From the NCBI GenBank assembly GCA_001600455.1, contig BCKC01000001.1, positions 4,800,441 to 4,864,440 on the forward strand: a DNA stretch of 64,000 bases, given 5' to 3'. The notes below the pieces were generated by a model. It searched no databases, was not told the origin of the DNA, and was given only the letters and a program-made list of their open reading frames with translations. Each line of letters begins with the position of its first letter. Position 1 is the stretch's first letter. Source of the stretch: Endocalyx cinctus. Taxonomy: Eukaryota > Ascomycota > Sordariomycetes > Amphisphaeriales > Apiosporaceae. Below are positions 1-11,004 of this stretch, piece by piece. A program made the position numbers and the translations under genes.

Positions 1-3000
1 CTGGCTCAGCCCGTCATGGAATACGACGACGAGGACGACGACCTGTTCGAGAACACTTTCACACCTGATATTCAAACGACATCTAAGAAAAGAAGAGACA
101 AACCATCACATGTTAAACCCCCTACGAAACCTCAAGAAGTTACTTCCCGTCATCAGGGATATCAAAGCGACTATAGCGATGATGTCGACATATCCGAATT
201 CGCTCAGGAATTCGAAGTTCAGCAATCATATGGGGAAAGTAGTCGCCCTCTGATAGAACGGCATGCGCTTTCGGAAACCTCGGGTAATGTTGGATCGCAG
301 AAGAGCCAGTCAACGGCGAGAAAACCCCCCGATCCTGTCGCCATATCTCCTATTTCCCCCGAGCAGAAGAAGTTTCCGTGGTATAGAGAGGTAAAGAAAG
401 CACTGAAAGATCGATTCAGGATGACCAGATTTAGGCATAACCAGTTAGAAGCTATCAACACGACTCTAGCAGGAGATGACGCCTTTATTTTGATGCCCAC
501 AGGAGGCGGCAAATCACTCTGCTACCAACTTCCAGCCGTTATCAACAGCGGCAAAACCCATGGTATCACAGTTGTCGTCTCCCCCCTCCTTAGTCTGATG
601 CATGATCAGGTAGAGCATCTTAAGGCGCTTCACATAGAAGCTCGCGCTTTTAATGGCGAAGTCTCAGCCCAAGAGCGACGAGAGATATTGGACTATCTAA
701 AGAAGCCCTTCCCCGAAACGCAGTTGAATCTTCTCTATGTCACCCCTGAGATGATCAACAAAAGTCAGCAATTTATCAATGCCCTTACTACGTTATACGA
801 AAATAACAAACTCGCCCGCCTCGTTATCGATGAAGCCCATTGCGTGAGCCAGTGGGGCCATGACTTTCGCCCTGACTACACAGAACTTGGCAAATTTCGC
901 AGAGACTTTCCAAACGTTCCCATAATGGCCTTAACAGCCACGGCTACGCATAACGTCATCCTCGACGTGAAGATAACCCTAGATATGAGAGGCTGTAAAG
1001 AGTTTACGCAAAGTTTTAACCGCCCGAATCTTTACTACGAAGTCCTGAAGAAGGAGAAAGATAGTATCACGACGATTGGCCAGCTGATCCAGTCCAAGTA
1101 TAGCGAGCAGACGGGAATTGTCTATACACTTGCTCGCAAATCGGCAGAAACCATTGCCAGTCAACTTCGGGATCAAGGAATTTCCGCTCATCATTACCAT
1201 GCGAACATTCCAGCCGAGGAGAAAATGACCATACAGAAAGACTGGCAGAGGGGCAAGATCAAGGTTGTTGTTGCGACGATTGCATTCGGTATGGGAATTG
1301 ATAAGCCGGATGTGCGATTCGTCATACATCAATCAGTCCCAAAGAGCCTGGAGGGGTATTATCAAGAAACTGGCCGTGCCGGACGGGATGGCAAGCCTTC
1401 TGAGTGCTATCTTTTCTTTGGTTTTGCCGATGTAGCGAAGCTCAGAAATATGATCGAGGACGGCGATGGCAATCACGCCCAAAAGGAAAGACAGAAGAAC
1501 ATGCTCAGCGCGGTAACGGCCTTTTGTGATAATCAAAGTGATTGCCGTCGAGTTACGATTCTCCGATACTTTGGAGAAACATTCACCAAGTCGCAGTGCA
1601 ACAAAACCTGCGATAATTGCCAGAGCAATGATCGTTTTGAACAAAAGGATTTCACCGAATATGCTATAGCTGCGTTAATGATTATACATTCGGAAAAGAA
1701 AGTTACGCTCGCCCAGTGTACAGATTATTTGATGGGCAAGAAGAAAAAAAGCGACTTTAAACAGGAAGAGCTCCATGGTATTGCGAGACAATTACAAAAG
1801 TACGAAATCCATCGCATTATAGAACGGCTTGTTGAAGACGGCGCGTTGAAATATTATAACGCTATGCATAGCAGAAGAAACAAGTTTTCAGTTCAGTACC
1901 TCAAAGTAAGTTGTCATTATGTTTAATCTCATCGCTTCGGTAACTAACGTGATTAAATAAAGTACGTACATCATATCGCGCAAAATTTTGTCGGAGGAAG
2001 GCGTCAACTTGTCCTAACTACCCGAGTTAAAAGCGATGGTAGTCAGGCCGGTGCTTCGGGAATACTGGCACAACTTACCAGACCGGCCGCCCCCGCCACA
2101 AAGCGAGCCCGAAGTCGAGCGAGTGCTTCGACTAGCTTTCCCTCAACTAACGTATCATCACCTGTCCAAGCGAGAAGTCGGAAAAATAAAGGAAAAGCTG
2201 TGGCGATCGTCGATGACGAAGACAGCGAAGACGATTTCGAGAGGCACAGCAATGGCTATGCTCGTGATGGCTTCGTAGTTGACAACGACGAGGACGATGA
2301 CTCGGATGATTTCGAAACGATGGCTCCTCTCAGAGTTAGGCAACAGCGAAGACAAGGAACGATTGGTCCACCAATATCTCGAGATTCTCGTATGAGCAGT
2401 GGAATTCTAAGCGAGATTCATAAGGATATCCTCCAAAGCTTTCTTCAAGATGCCAAGAAGGTTGAGGAAAGAGTGAGGAACTCTAAGAATTTACGTCAAC
2501 CTATATTCACCGAAACCCAGCTTCGCGAAATGGCGTTGAGGTGGACCATCACACTCGACCAAATGCGTACCATCCCGGGTATCAATGTCGACAAGGTAGG
2601 CAGATACGGCGAAAAGCTTTTGCCTCTGATCCAGCAATATCATCAACGGTATCTGGAAATGGGGATTGGTATTCCCACTACGCCGGGCCGAGGAGAAAGT
2701 AATGAAGATGTGGTAGACCTAGTAAGCACGGACGAGGACGAGGACGATGACGATGACGATGACGTGGAGATGGGAGATTATGGTGGCGAAGATAAGGGAG
2801 AGCAGTCAAGTTACTTCAGACAACCTTCAATGGCTCGCTCAGGTTCTCCAGCCCCGCCGACGAAAACGACTTGGCCTGGGTCTCATGCTAGTTCGAGCTT
2901 CGGAAAACGCCCGTCTACGCGTAAAGCTTCAGGAGGGAGTACTAGCAAAGCGAAAAGGGGCAGTGGTATCAGCAAGAGAGCATCTAAAGGTGACGGTAGT

Positions 3001-3156
3001 CGCAGATCTGCCAGCGGATCATATCAGCGGTCAACAGGATCGAAATCTTTTGGACAATCACGAACAAAAGCAACATCTTCGACTGGCAGCAAAAGCAAGG
3101 CTAAAAGTGGGAAAAGCGGCGGTGGTGGTAGCGGTATCGGACTTATGGAATATTAA
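1..3156 (+). CDS. RecQ-family DNA helicase (Sgs1/BLM/QDE-3-like), 5' end outside window
   Basis: ATP-dependent 3'-5' DNA helicase of homologous recombination and replication-fork repair. The model is exon 1 (from beyond base 1 to 1905), an intron at 1906-1962 (GTAAGT donor, CTAAC branch site) and exon 2 (1963-3156). The frame is open leftward past the Met at 16, so the N-terminal part of the protein is missing. Counting from Met16: Walker A TGGGKS with Lys166, DEAH box at 272-275, then the helicase C domain with the [10 protein letters not shown] motif, and an RQC region with the zinc cysteines ([12 protein letters not shown]) and a winged helix. Exon 2 adds an HRDC domain (about 2400-2660), a run of Asp/Glu and a Ser/Lys/Gly-rich basic tail. 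RecQ, RQC and HRDC together mark the Sgs1/BLM branch, not the short RecQ forms. About 1,030 residues are visible. It converges on the next gene. Whether it is the quelling helicase orthologue cannot be decided here. Confidence 0.93.
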
Positions 3157-4615
3157 GTCAACCGACATGACCTTTGTTTCTTTCCCGGAAAAATAACAGT
3201 ACGGGTTGGCTATTATACTTTTTTTCTTTCTCATTCAACGTACCTATTTGACTTCTCAGCTGCATGGCGTGGCGTTGTGTGGCGTCTCTTTTTTTTTTTT
3301 TTTTTTTGTGTTTTCACGTATTATTCGGAGTCTCCTTATCGTTAGCTTAGCTCAAGACGAGATGCATATGGAGACAGCGAGGTGCGGTGGCGTGTGGAAT
3401 TACTGGAAATGAAAGACTTAATGTGGCTAATGGCGAAAGACTATGAATAGACGGGAGGGAAAACAAAGATCAACCAAAACATCGGCGAGACGAGCCATTT
3501 TGAGTGATGGTATACCTGGCTCTCACTACGTTTCGTATACTATAGAGTGTATATATGTATATATGTATATATATATATCTGTATGTACTTGATATTTTTT
3601 GTTTGCGTAATGATAATAGATGGGAGAGAATCAAATAATGAGACGAGAAACTCCCTTGTTTTTACGTATCTATTTGGCAATAGCCAGCTCTTAATCCAGC
3701 GTTTGCAGGTTCAGCAAACATATAAGCATCACACCATATCAATCATATCACGAAGCGACGAAAGGAAGACAAATACGGACATATGAGATGGACTCTGATC
3801 ACCAGCTTTCATTCTTGTCTCTCTGCTCTTCTCTAAGTTTTCCCCTCTTTTCTCCCCGACAGCGATCATACCAAATAAGCCGAAAAGAAAACATCCCTTA
3901 TAGCTTACTGAGTACCTTCACCCATCCTAATACGTTGAGCATCTTCTTCCTCCCACTACTTGACTTGACTTCTTGCGGCGCCCTCGCCATCCCGATTCCG
4001 TCCCCGATGACCTGTTGGGTATCCGGACTTCTACTAGTAAAAAAAAAAAGGCAAAAATTCCCATATCGCGCCTCTTCTCTACTTTTCTTTCCTGTCCTTA
4101 TTCTCTCTCTCGCTCTCTTCCCCGCCTTCCCACTTTTCACAAATTATTAAAACAAAAAAATGTCGGAGAAAAAGAAAAACCACAAGGTTTTTTTCTTGGA
4201 GTTTTCTTTTTCAAGGTATAAAGAATCCGAGGTATCATTTGCAGTTGGCGACAAACTTTGTGTTAAAAACAAGAAAATGCAATAGAAAAGAAGTAGAGTA
4301 TGTTTGTTTAAATGAAGATTAGAAAAAAAAAAAAAAAACCAGGACAAATTTATTTAACAGGGTTTAAAAGAGGTATGAGAAGTAGAAGCGAAATAAAAAA
4401 AAAGAATTCAACGCCTTAAGTTCGCCCGCCCCTGAAATCCTCAAATAGTGTCAGTCCAATTTCTCTCTCCCTAAAACCTGTAAATATTCCCTTCTCTTTC
4501 CTTTCACCTCCGTCAGCTTTGGAAAGATCCAACTGCCGGGGGTTGGAAAGAAGAGAAAATAGGAAATAGTATAGAGAGAGAAAAGACAAGAAGAGAAGTC
4601 GTCATCGTCGTGAAT
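3157..4615. other. Convergent intergenic region, no gene seen
   Basis: This lies between the 3' ends of the RecQ helicase and the Kar9-like gene. It holds a T tract near 3290, a TA-rich stretch near 3550 and A tracts near 4040 and 4324. Long T/C-rich frames cross it but have low-complexity translations and no family resemblance. It probably carries both 3' UTRs and poly(A) sites. Confidence 0.6.
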
Positions 4616-7600
4616 TTAGAATCGCCATCTCGGTTTATTATCCTTCGATTCTGCAGTGGTGCTGCTTGCCTTTCTCATACCTATGTGACTTAGCCGCCCG
4701 GATACCGTCGTAGATGTCTCGCTGATATTGGACGACTTGGGCTGAGGCAGCATACTAACTCGCCTCGAGACAGCCGCTGAACTGGCCGCCCTCCTTCCGG
4801 GTAAAGGCGTTGTTGCCCCGTCTGACGGTCTCGGCGGTTGTAGCGAAGCCCTCCGGTCCGAGAGCGCCGACGTCGACGCTTTGCCTCTGAGAGTCTGGTT
4901 TCGCGGCTTCGCTAACGTCTGCTGAGAGTACGGTCCCGGGGAGGCAGCGGCGAGTCGGTCGCGGAAGGATGTCATTCCCGCGGTATTGGTGGCCGAGATG
5001 GTGCTCCTCTTAGAAGGCGTATCGTCCATCGGTAGCGGTAGTGATGATCCCCTTCCTAGTGGACTCCGCATGGGCAGTTTGGTCTCTCGAGACGTGGGTG
5101 TGATCGAGGATGTGGTCCGAACCGGCGTTGGGGCCTTTTTGGCGTACGGGCTAGGAGTGGTGAGGGTGAGGGGTTTGAAGTTGTGTCCGAGGTCAGAGTG
5201 ATTAGTGTTCGTCGACGAGCTCCATCGAGGGCGGCGGTCTGCTAAGCTGGAACCCGAACGCGGTGGACGACCGCCTAACGGCGTGGCCGAACCGCTCCGG
5301 GGTGGCGTTGAGAGAAGACTAGAGGATGTGGAAAGAGTGGATAATCGAGATCCCGGAGTGCGGAGACGTGAAGGAGGTGCTAGTCCCGAGCTGCCTCTTC
5401 GAGCGGACGAGGGTTGGGGTATGCCGCTTCCGCCGCTAGCGGATCGGCTCTTGCTCCTCCTCCTGGCCATCGGTGTTACCGGTTCTAATCCTAGACTCGA
5501 CATGACGACGGATGAAGGAGGTGAACTTCCGGGCGTGTCGCGGCCGCTACCAATAGTTGACCTGTCGTTTGAGAGCATGCTCGATATAGAATCTCGCAGT
5601 TGCTGACTGTTCTTATCCGACTGGATTTCTTCTATGACCATGTCGACTTCTTTCATCTGGTCCTTCAGTTCACCCCATCTCGACTGCATATCGATATGCA
5701 ATCTGAGGATCTCGCCGTTGACGGTAAGCCTGTCCTTGACACCCTTATCAATGATGGATAGCACTCGCTCGATAGCGGGTCCGTAATGCGTCTTCTTTGC
5801 CTCGTAGCTCTCTATCTTCTTGATCATGGTGGCGGGATTGGATAACTGGAGGCCTTGATCGACACTTTCTCGCAGTTTCGCCATGCTTCGGTCGACGGAT
5901 TCGATCATCTTCTGAGCTTGCCGGCCGGCGCCGCGGAAGACGAGAACCCACTTGTCCTCGCCTAGTTCTCTCCTGAGCGAATCGGCGTCTTGCTCAAGCT
6001 TTTTGTAGCTCGCTTCTAGCCCCGTCCTCCGCATTTCAAGCTCGTCGCAGGCGGTCGGGAAAGCTCTCGAAGCCCTTGCCTCGAACACGGACAGTCTCAT
6101 CGGTAAGAAATCTAGGGATGCTCGAAGTGGTTGCATCCGTGCGAACAAGGCGAGCAGACTCGAGTCGTCCTGCGTTAGGTTAGGCGTACTGGGAGAGCCA
6201 GGGCTCATGGGAAACGCGGGTAGGCTGAAGCGATTGTTACGTGCGACGGCTGGCGGCGTTTCCTCGACGATGGTCTCGAGATCTCCTATATCGACGCTAT
6301 CGCCGTTAGAAACGGCCATGATAGATTTGTGACGACGCTCTTCCATCTCGAAGACGAGCCGACTCAGTTCTTCCATCTCGTTCTGGATGTCGCCTAGGAC
6401 CATATCCCACAGCTCTTCCCATTCCATAGCAGTCTCGATGTCGCCTTTGGCGCTTCTTAACGTGTTGCGAATATTGGCCCACTCCGCCATGATCGCCTCC
6501 ATCTGGGTGACGGCTAGCTGTAAGTCATCGTTGGACACCTTGGCGATATCCGGTCGGCTCTGGAGTTCTTCGATGGCGCTCACGTAGACATTGATGAGTT
6601 CCTCAAACCTAATGATGGCGTTCTCGACTTCTTCGTAACCTTCCCGACCGCCGGCGGCAGCCCACTCTACGTCATCGTCGCTGTCGAGACCGCCGATGAC
6701 TTCGGAAGCCTTCGCGATCCAGCTTCTTATCTGATCAGCGGCACCGATGAGAGCCTTGGCCGCGGCTTGGGCGGTGGGGATGGCGGAAACTTTGTTAGAT
6801 AGGAGTTCGGCATCGGGGAGTTGTAAGGCGGTGAGTTGAGCTAGCTGGTTAGCAAACGATGCGCGCGATATCGTGTATATAGATCCGGGTCGTTGCAGGC
6901 CTAGAGGGTTGAAGTAGGAGGGGAGATCGGGAGTAAATTCGGTACAAGTGGTACCTTCCGGAGGCGTATCTTTATGTAACGGAGGTGTATCTTTGGATAA
7001 CGGCGGCGTATCTTTGGGTAACGGCGGGGGTGGTGGCGTATTTGGTTCAATCACTTCGGGGGCGGGCGTGCTTCGCTCTATATGTTCACGACGCGTATCT
7101 AATTGTGCCTTGGTGCCATTTCCGTTGGTGTGGTCGGGTAGACGATATTTATTAGTGTCCATATCAATAGGAGGCGTGGCGGTGATCTCGGGTAGAAGGT
7201 CAGGTTTGGGGGGTGATGGCGAGTGCTCCTTTTCGGAATCTGGACCGGAGGATTTACTGCGACTGCGAAATGAATCACGGAAAGAGTCGCGGCTGGTCTT
7301 TGATCTTAATAGCTGCAAAGGAGCAGATGGGCCCTTCCAGGGGCGACCTCTGCGTTCGACGACTAATTCCGTAGATTTCGCTAAATGGTTCTCGTCGATT
7401 AATCGTAATTGATCCTCGGGTAATCGACCGATACGTTCATTTAGATCTTGCTGGTTGGGTGACGAGGATTGTTTGGAGCTACCGAAACCCAATGCCTTTA
7501 GACGCGCCGCTAAACCAGGGGATGGTTTGCGCGGCTGCTGGTATTGGATCGCCCTAGAAGGTGAGGGATGTAGTTGATTTTCGGCGTGAGTATTATTATT

Positions 7601-7900
7601 GTTAATATTTATTTTGATATCGACGGGATCGGTATTGGATTCGATGGCGAGCTGTACGAGATCTTTGGGTACGTCGGTAAAGTTTAAGAAGGACTGCGAC
7701 GGAGAAGGTGGGTCAACATTTTGTTGTTGTTGATGATTACTGGATAATCCCGGTTCTGGAAAAGCGGAGGCTGTAGTAATAGGAGATTTGGGCGGAGGAG
7801 TGGGAGGGAGATGAGGATTATCGAGCGAGTGGAAATTGGAATTTGAGGATGTTGTGGTTGTTGTTGGCACAGAAGGGCCGTTAACAGATGAACCTGTCAT
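4616..7900 (-). CDS. Kar9-like cortical / spindle-positioning protein
   Basis: Single exon, 1,094 residues. Members of the KAR9 family link cytoplasmic microtubule plus ends (through EB1/Bim1) to the actin transport system and position the spindle or nucleus. The N-terminal 330 residues are Pro/Ser/Thr-rich and disordered. Residues of about 340-770 form a helical, acidic core (NQLAQLTALQLPDAELLSNK through VIEEIQSDK) resembling the fungal KAR9 domain. The tail is basic and Ser/Pro-rich. It contains an SGIP at about 825-828, a classical SxIP EB1-binding motif in the expected Ser/Arg context, and a TKLP further on. The start ATG is followed directly by the low-complexity leader, with no upstream in-frame alternative needed. 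The assignment rests on remembered family character plus the SxIP motif. The alternative is a generic coiled-coil cytoskeletal protein. Confidence 0.66.
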   Translation of the reverse strand: MTGSSVNGPSVPTTTTTSSNSNFHSLDNPHLPPTPPPKSPITTASAFPEPGLSSNHQQQQNVDPPSPSQSFLNFTDVPKDLVQLAIESNTDPVDIKININNNNTHAENQLHPSPSRAIQYQQPRKPSPGLAARLKALGFGSSKQSSSPNQQDLNERIGRLPEDQLRLIDENHLAKSTELVVERRGRPWKGPSAPLQLLRSKTSRDSFRDSFRSRSKSSGPDSEKEHSPSPPKPDLLPEITATPPIDMDTNKYRLPDHTNGNGTKAQLDTRREHIERSTPAPEVIEPNTPPPPPLPKDTPPLSKDTPPLHKDTPPEGTTCTEFTPDLPSYFNPLGLQRPGSIYTISRASFANQLAQLTALQLPDAELLSNKVSAIPTAQAAAKALIGAADQIRSWIAKASEVIGGLDSDDDVEWAAAGGREGYEEVENAIIRFEELINVYVSAIEELQSRPDIAKVSNDDLQLAVTQMEAIMAEWANIRNTLRSAKGDIETAMEWEELWDMVLGDIQNEMEELSRLVFEMEERRHKSIMAVSNGDSVDIGDLETIVEETPPAVARNNRFSLPAFPMSPGSPSTPNLTQDDSSLLALFARMQPLRASLDFLPMRLSVFEARASRAFPTACDELEMRRTGLEASYKKLEQDADSLRRELGEDKWVLVFRGAGRQAQKMIESVDRSMAKLRESVDQGLQLSNPATMIKKIESYEAKKTHYGPAIERVLSIIDKGVKDRLTVNGEILRLHIDMQSRWGELKDQMKEVDMVIEEIQSDKNSQQLRDSISSMLSNDRSTIGSGRDTPGSSPPSSVVMSSLGLEPVTPMARRRSKSRSASGGSGIPQPSSARRGSSGLAPPSRLRTPGSRLSTLSTSSSLLSTPPRSGSATPLGGRPPRSGSSLADRRPRWSSSTNTNHSDLGHNFKPLTLTTPSPYAKKAPTPVRTTSSITPTSRETKLPMRSPLGRGSSLPLPMDDTPSKRSTISATNTAGMTSFRDRLAAASPGPYSQQTLAKPRNQTLRGKASTSALSDRRASLQPPRPSDGATTPLPGRRAASSAAVSRRVSMLPQPKSSNISETSTTVSGRLSHIGMRKASSTTAESKDNKPRWRF
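6955..7026 (-). repeat. 24-bp in-frame tandem repeat (KDTPPL units)
   Basis: Within the Kar9-like gene, three tandem units of about 24 bp encode successive (P)L-x-KDTPP blocks. The repeat keeps frame, so copy-number change would lengthen a proline-rich, TP-containing linker without breaking the protein. Each unit holds a TP dipeptide that could be a proline-directed kinase site. Confidence 0.7.
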
Positions 7901-10900
7901 TTATGCCGTCTGGGTTATTAACAATCCTTCTTACAACTTCATAATATCCTTTTTTTTTTTTTTTTTTTTTTTTTAATAATATATAACTTAAGAAAAAAAA
8001 TAACAATAAAAAAAAAAGAAAAGAAAACGTAATAGACGTGTTATAATACAACTTCTATCCGTTCGAATATTATTGATTGGATGTATAGAGTGTTGTGTCG
8101 AATTGAATTTACCGGAAGATCCCTTTTAAGTTTTTGGACGGTTCTGCATATAATACTTGTTGTAATAAGACAGCGCGATATAGAAAAGGGTACACGTTGT
8201 CCAGCGGAGAATACTTTTTTTTTTCTTAGTTCAAGTTTTAAAGAGTCTGGCAGGTCTCTGGTGGGGAGGTTTGTTTCCTCTTGTTTTACGTTCGTTCCTG
8301 TTTTTTTTTTTTTTAATGTCTTTCTGTCCTCTTTGCCTTGGAGAAATTATATCCACTGGTTCAGGGTGTAATTAATATTCATGTACGAGTACGGGTACCA
8401 CTGGATATACAAAGTTTGACGGGGTTGGTGAAATAATGTACGTCGTATAGAAAAAAAAAAAAAAAAAAGTTGAGGGGGGTCGGTATAAGTTAACGCTGAT
8501 TCGTGACGCGATCTTTCTTCTGCTTATTCCGTAGCGTGTTTGAGTATATGCAGGCTTGCACTTTAATCATTTGCTGATCTCGAACCAGCCGAGATGGATT
8601 CGTTTCGTTCTTAAGAAATGTCAGGATGATAAAATCGTCCGAATGAAGAATTGATGTGAGTAGGTAAAAGTTTTAAACATGGAAAAGGAATATAAAAAAT
8701 ATATATAATTTCAAAGTCAGGTTAAAATAAATATTAGTAGTGGTGGACCGTAGTATAGTAATAGAATATCACAAGGAGCAAATTATATATAAATATGTAC
8801 GAGATAAAATAAATAAAACAAAAATAAAATATATAATATATAGTAAAATAAGAAATACTGGCTGGTTTGTTCTTAAGGGTGTTTTTTTTTCCTACTCAAA
8901 GAGTATAACAAGTACAATGTTCTCATATCAAAGAGCGACTTTCATTTAGATGAAGGAGATATGATCACAAAGACATTGACATCGCCACTTTGAATAAGAA
9001 GAGAGAGAGAGAGAGAGAAAAAGAGGAAATAGAATCATTTGGTCATTTGGACCCTTTCCAGTATATCTTGAAGAAATCCTAATTTTACTCTATATTATCA
9101 ACTAGCTAGGGAGATCCCGTTGTTGGTATTCAATAGATCTGGTTAATCTCGTTAGAGATTGGCGTACCACGTTTCTCTGTGATAACTTTGTTAAGTGTAG
9201 ATTAATCCTTGAGGCTTTGAACAACTTATTGAACTTTGATATTCCACCGAGTTTAATACCCTTTTTTTTTTTTCCCTATTTCTTATTTATTTTCCTCTTC
9301 GTATTCTCAGTTGTTGAATAGAATGAAAGTAGCTAGGGAGTGTACAGGTCAGATACAAGTATCCGAATTATAAACGTTTTCTCTGCTATTAAAAAAAAAA
9401 AAGACTCAAAAGGGAGCATATTTTAAGTTAATACATTTATTTTCATAATCGTATCCAAAACTATCAGAGAGTCAGAGAGTGCAGCCACTAAAAAAAACAA
9501 GGAAGTTGACTGTTTAACTCCTTTCTCTTCCAAGTATCATGGAGAATGGATAAAGAGACGGTCCAAGCTACGTATACCTAAAGTTAAAAAAGACAGAGGA
9601 AAGAGAATAATAAGAAAAGAATAGGGTATACTACATATAATAGCAGACATCGCGTATCGTGTTTCCGAAAGGCGGCATCATGCATGATGTAGTGTTATGT
9701 CCCATGTAACACTTGCATCCCCGTTCCTGCAGCCGAACTCTTCTTATAACAGAAGGGATTACTTATTCGATCATCTATCAAACTTTGTCTTACCTACCGT
9801 ACCTTATATATATATATATATATATATATCCGTGGATATACATATACGGATAGATATAGGTAACTACTTCTGCTTCTCCCGAGTCAGACAGTCAGACTAG
9901 GCTAAGTTAAAGTAGTAACGGTAAAGACACCCCTTTCTTTTCTTCTATAATCCATAGCACCCGACGCATACACGTACAAGTACATACTACAGTACTTCAA
10001 GTACTTACATATAAGCATACATCTCGAGATGCGGCGTTTATATCCGTCCGGAAGATAAAGAGAGTGAGAGATATTCGAGTGATGTATTATGGAGATATTT
10101 AATATATGTACGTATGAGTGCTATGGGTGCTACGGTCCTTAAATATATAGTTACTATGCCACTAAATTTGATGATGGGTTATATTTGGCAAGATGGAATG
10201 GTGTCAAATTTTGTTGCCGGGGAGAGTTACTCTGTAATTAATAATAGTTAAATGCCCTAGGTATGGAGTTATTGTTGAGCTATGTTTTAACCGTATTCTT
10301 TAATTCGGCTTCTGTTCTTTAATAATCTTCTATTCTTTCAAGTACAATCAATCCACCCTACATTATTCGACGCATGCATGCGCTTTCTCTTCCTAGATCA
10401 TCGTAACCTACAATATTATATTCCTCTATTTTTATTATTATTATTATTACTATTATTGTTATCTATCCTACCTCATTTGAATAATCCTAATACACGTATA
10501 CACAATAATTTACTTATTCAATTGATAAAGATCCACTCGCGTTGTTCCGACTACCGATTTTGACGCGATTCCTCAATTAAAATAACCACGTTACGAAATA
10601 ACCCTTGTCCCCACGCTTATAATTGACGGGGTATCAGCCATATTTGCGTATTTCCCATGTAACAAAGGGGAACAATAAAAATCAACCTCAACGTCGGTCT
10701 TTCAGCGTATTCAACCGTCGCTATAACTTTCCATCGTCGTCGACAAGTTTTACCTGATCGCTTTCTTATTAATACCCTCTACTTACCTATTTGAAGTACA
10801 TAGGTAAATTCCATTCCCGACTCTCGGAATTTACCTATCTGAATCCTACTTCCCCCCACCTCCCCCACAAGAAGATCACAACATTGGCTCAATTTCCATC

Positions 10901-11004
10901 CAAATCGACACACCGCTTCAGGGTATCTTTCCGCCGCGTAGCAGATCTCAAGCTATTTTCGTAGATCATTCTATCTTGCTTGTTTGAAGAATAATCAAAG
11001 AAAT
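7901..11004. other. Long divergent intergenic region, no gene seen
   Basis: This is 3.1 kb between the divergent Kar9-like gene and the next gene. It holds a 25-T tract (7950-7974), an A18 tract near 8450, a GA repeat near 9000, a (TA)n tract at 9805-9829 and an ATT repeat near 10430. The short frames inside it are AT-rich and low complexity. It presumably carries both promoters and 5' UTRs. Confidence 0.55.
9805..9829. repeat. (TA)n microsatellite
   Basis: An uninterrupted run of about 12 TA dinucleotides in intergenic DNA. Confidence 0.9.

Noticed and set aside
3788..4150. 120-codon plus-strand frame between the RecQ and Kar9-like genes
   Set aside because: T/C-rich low-complexity translation (runs of Leu, Ser, Phe) in a convergent 3' intergenic region; no splice partner or domain.
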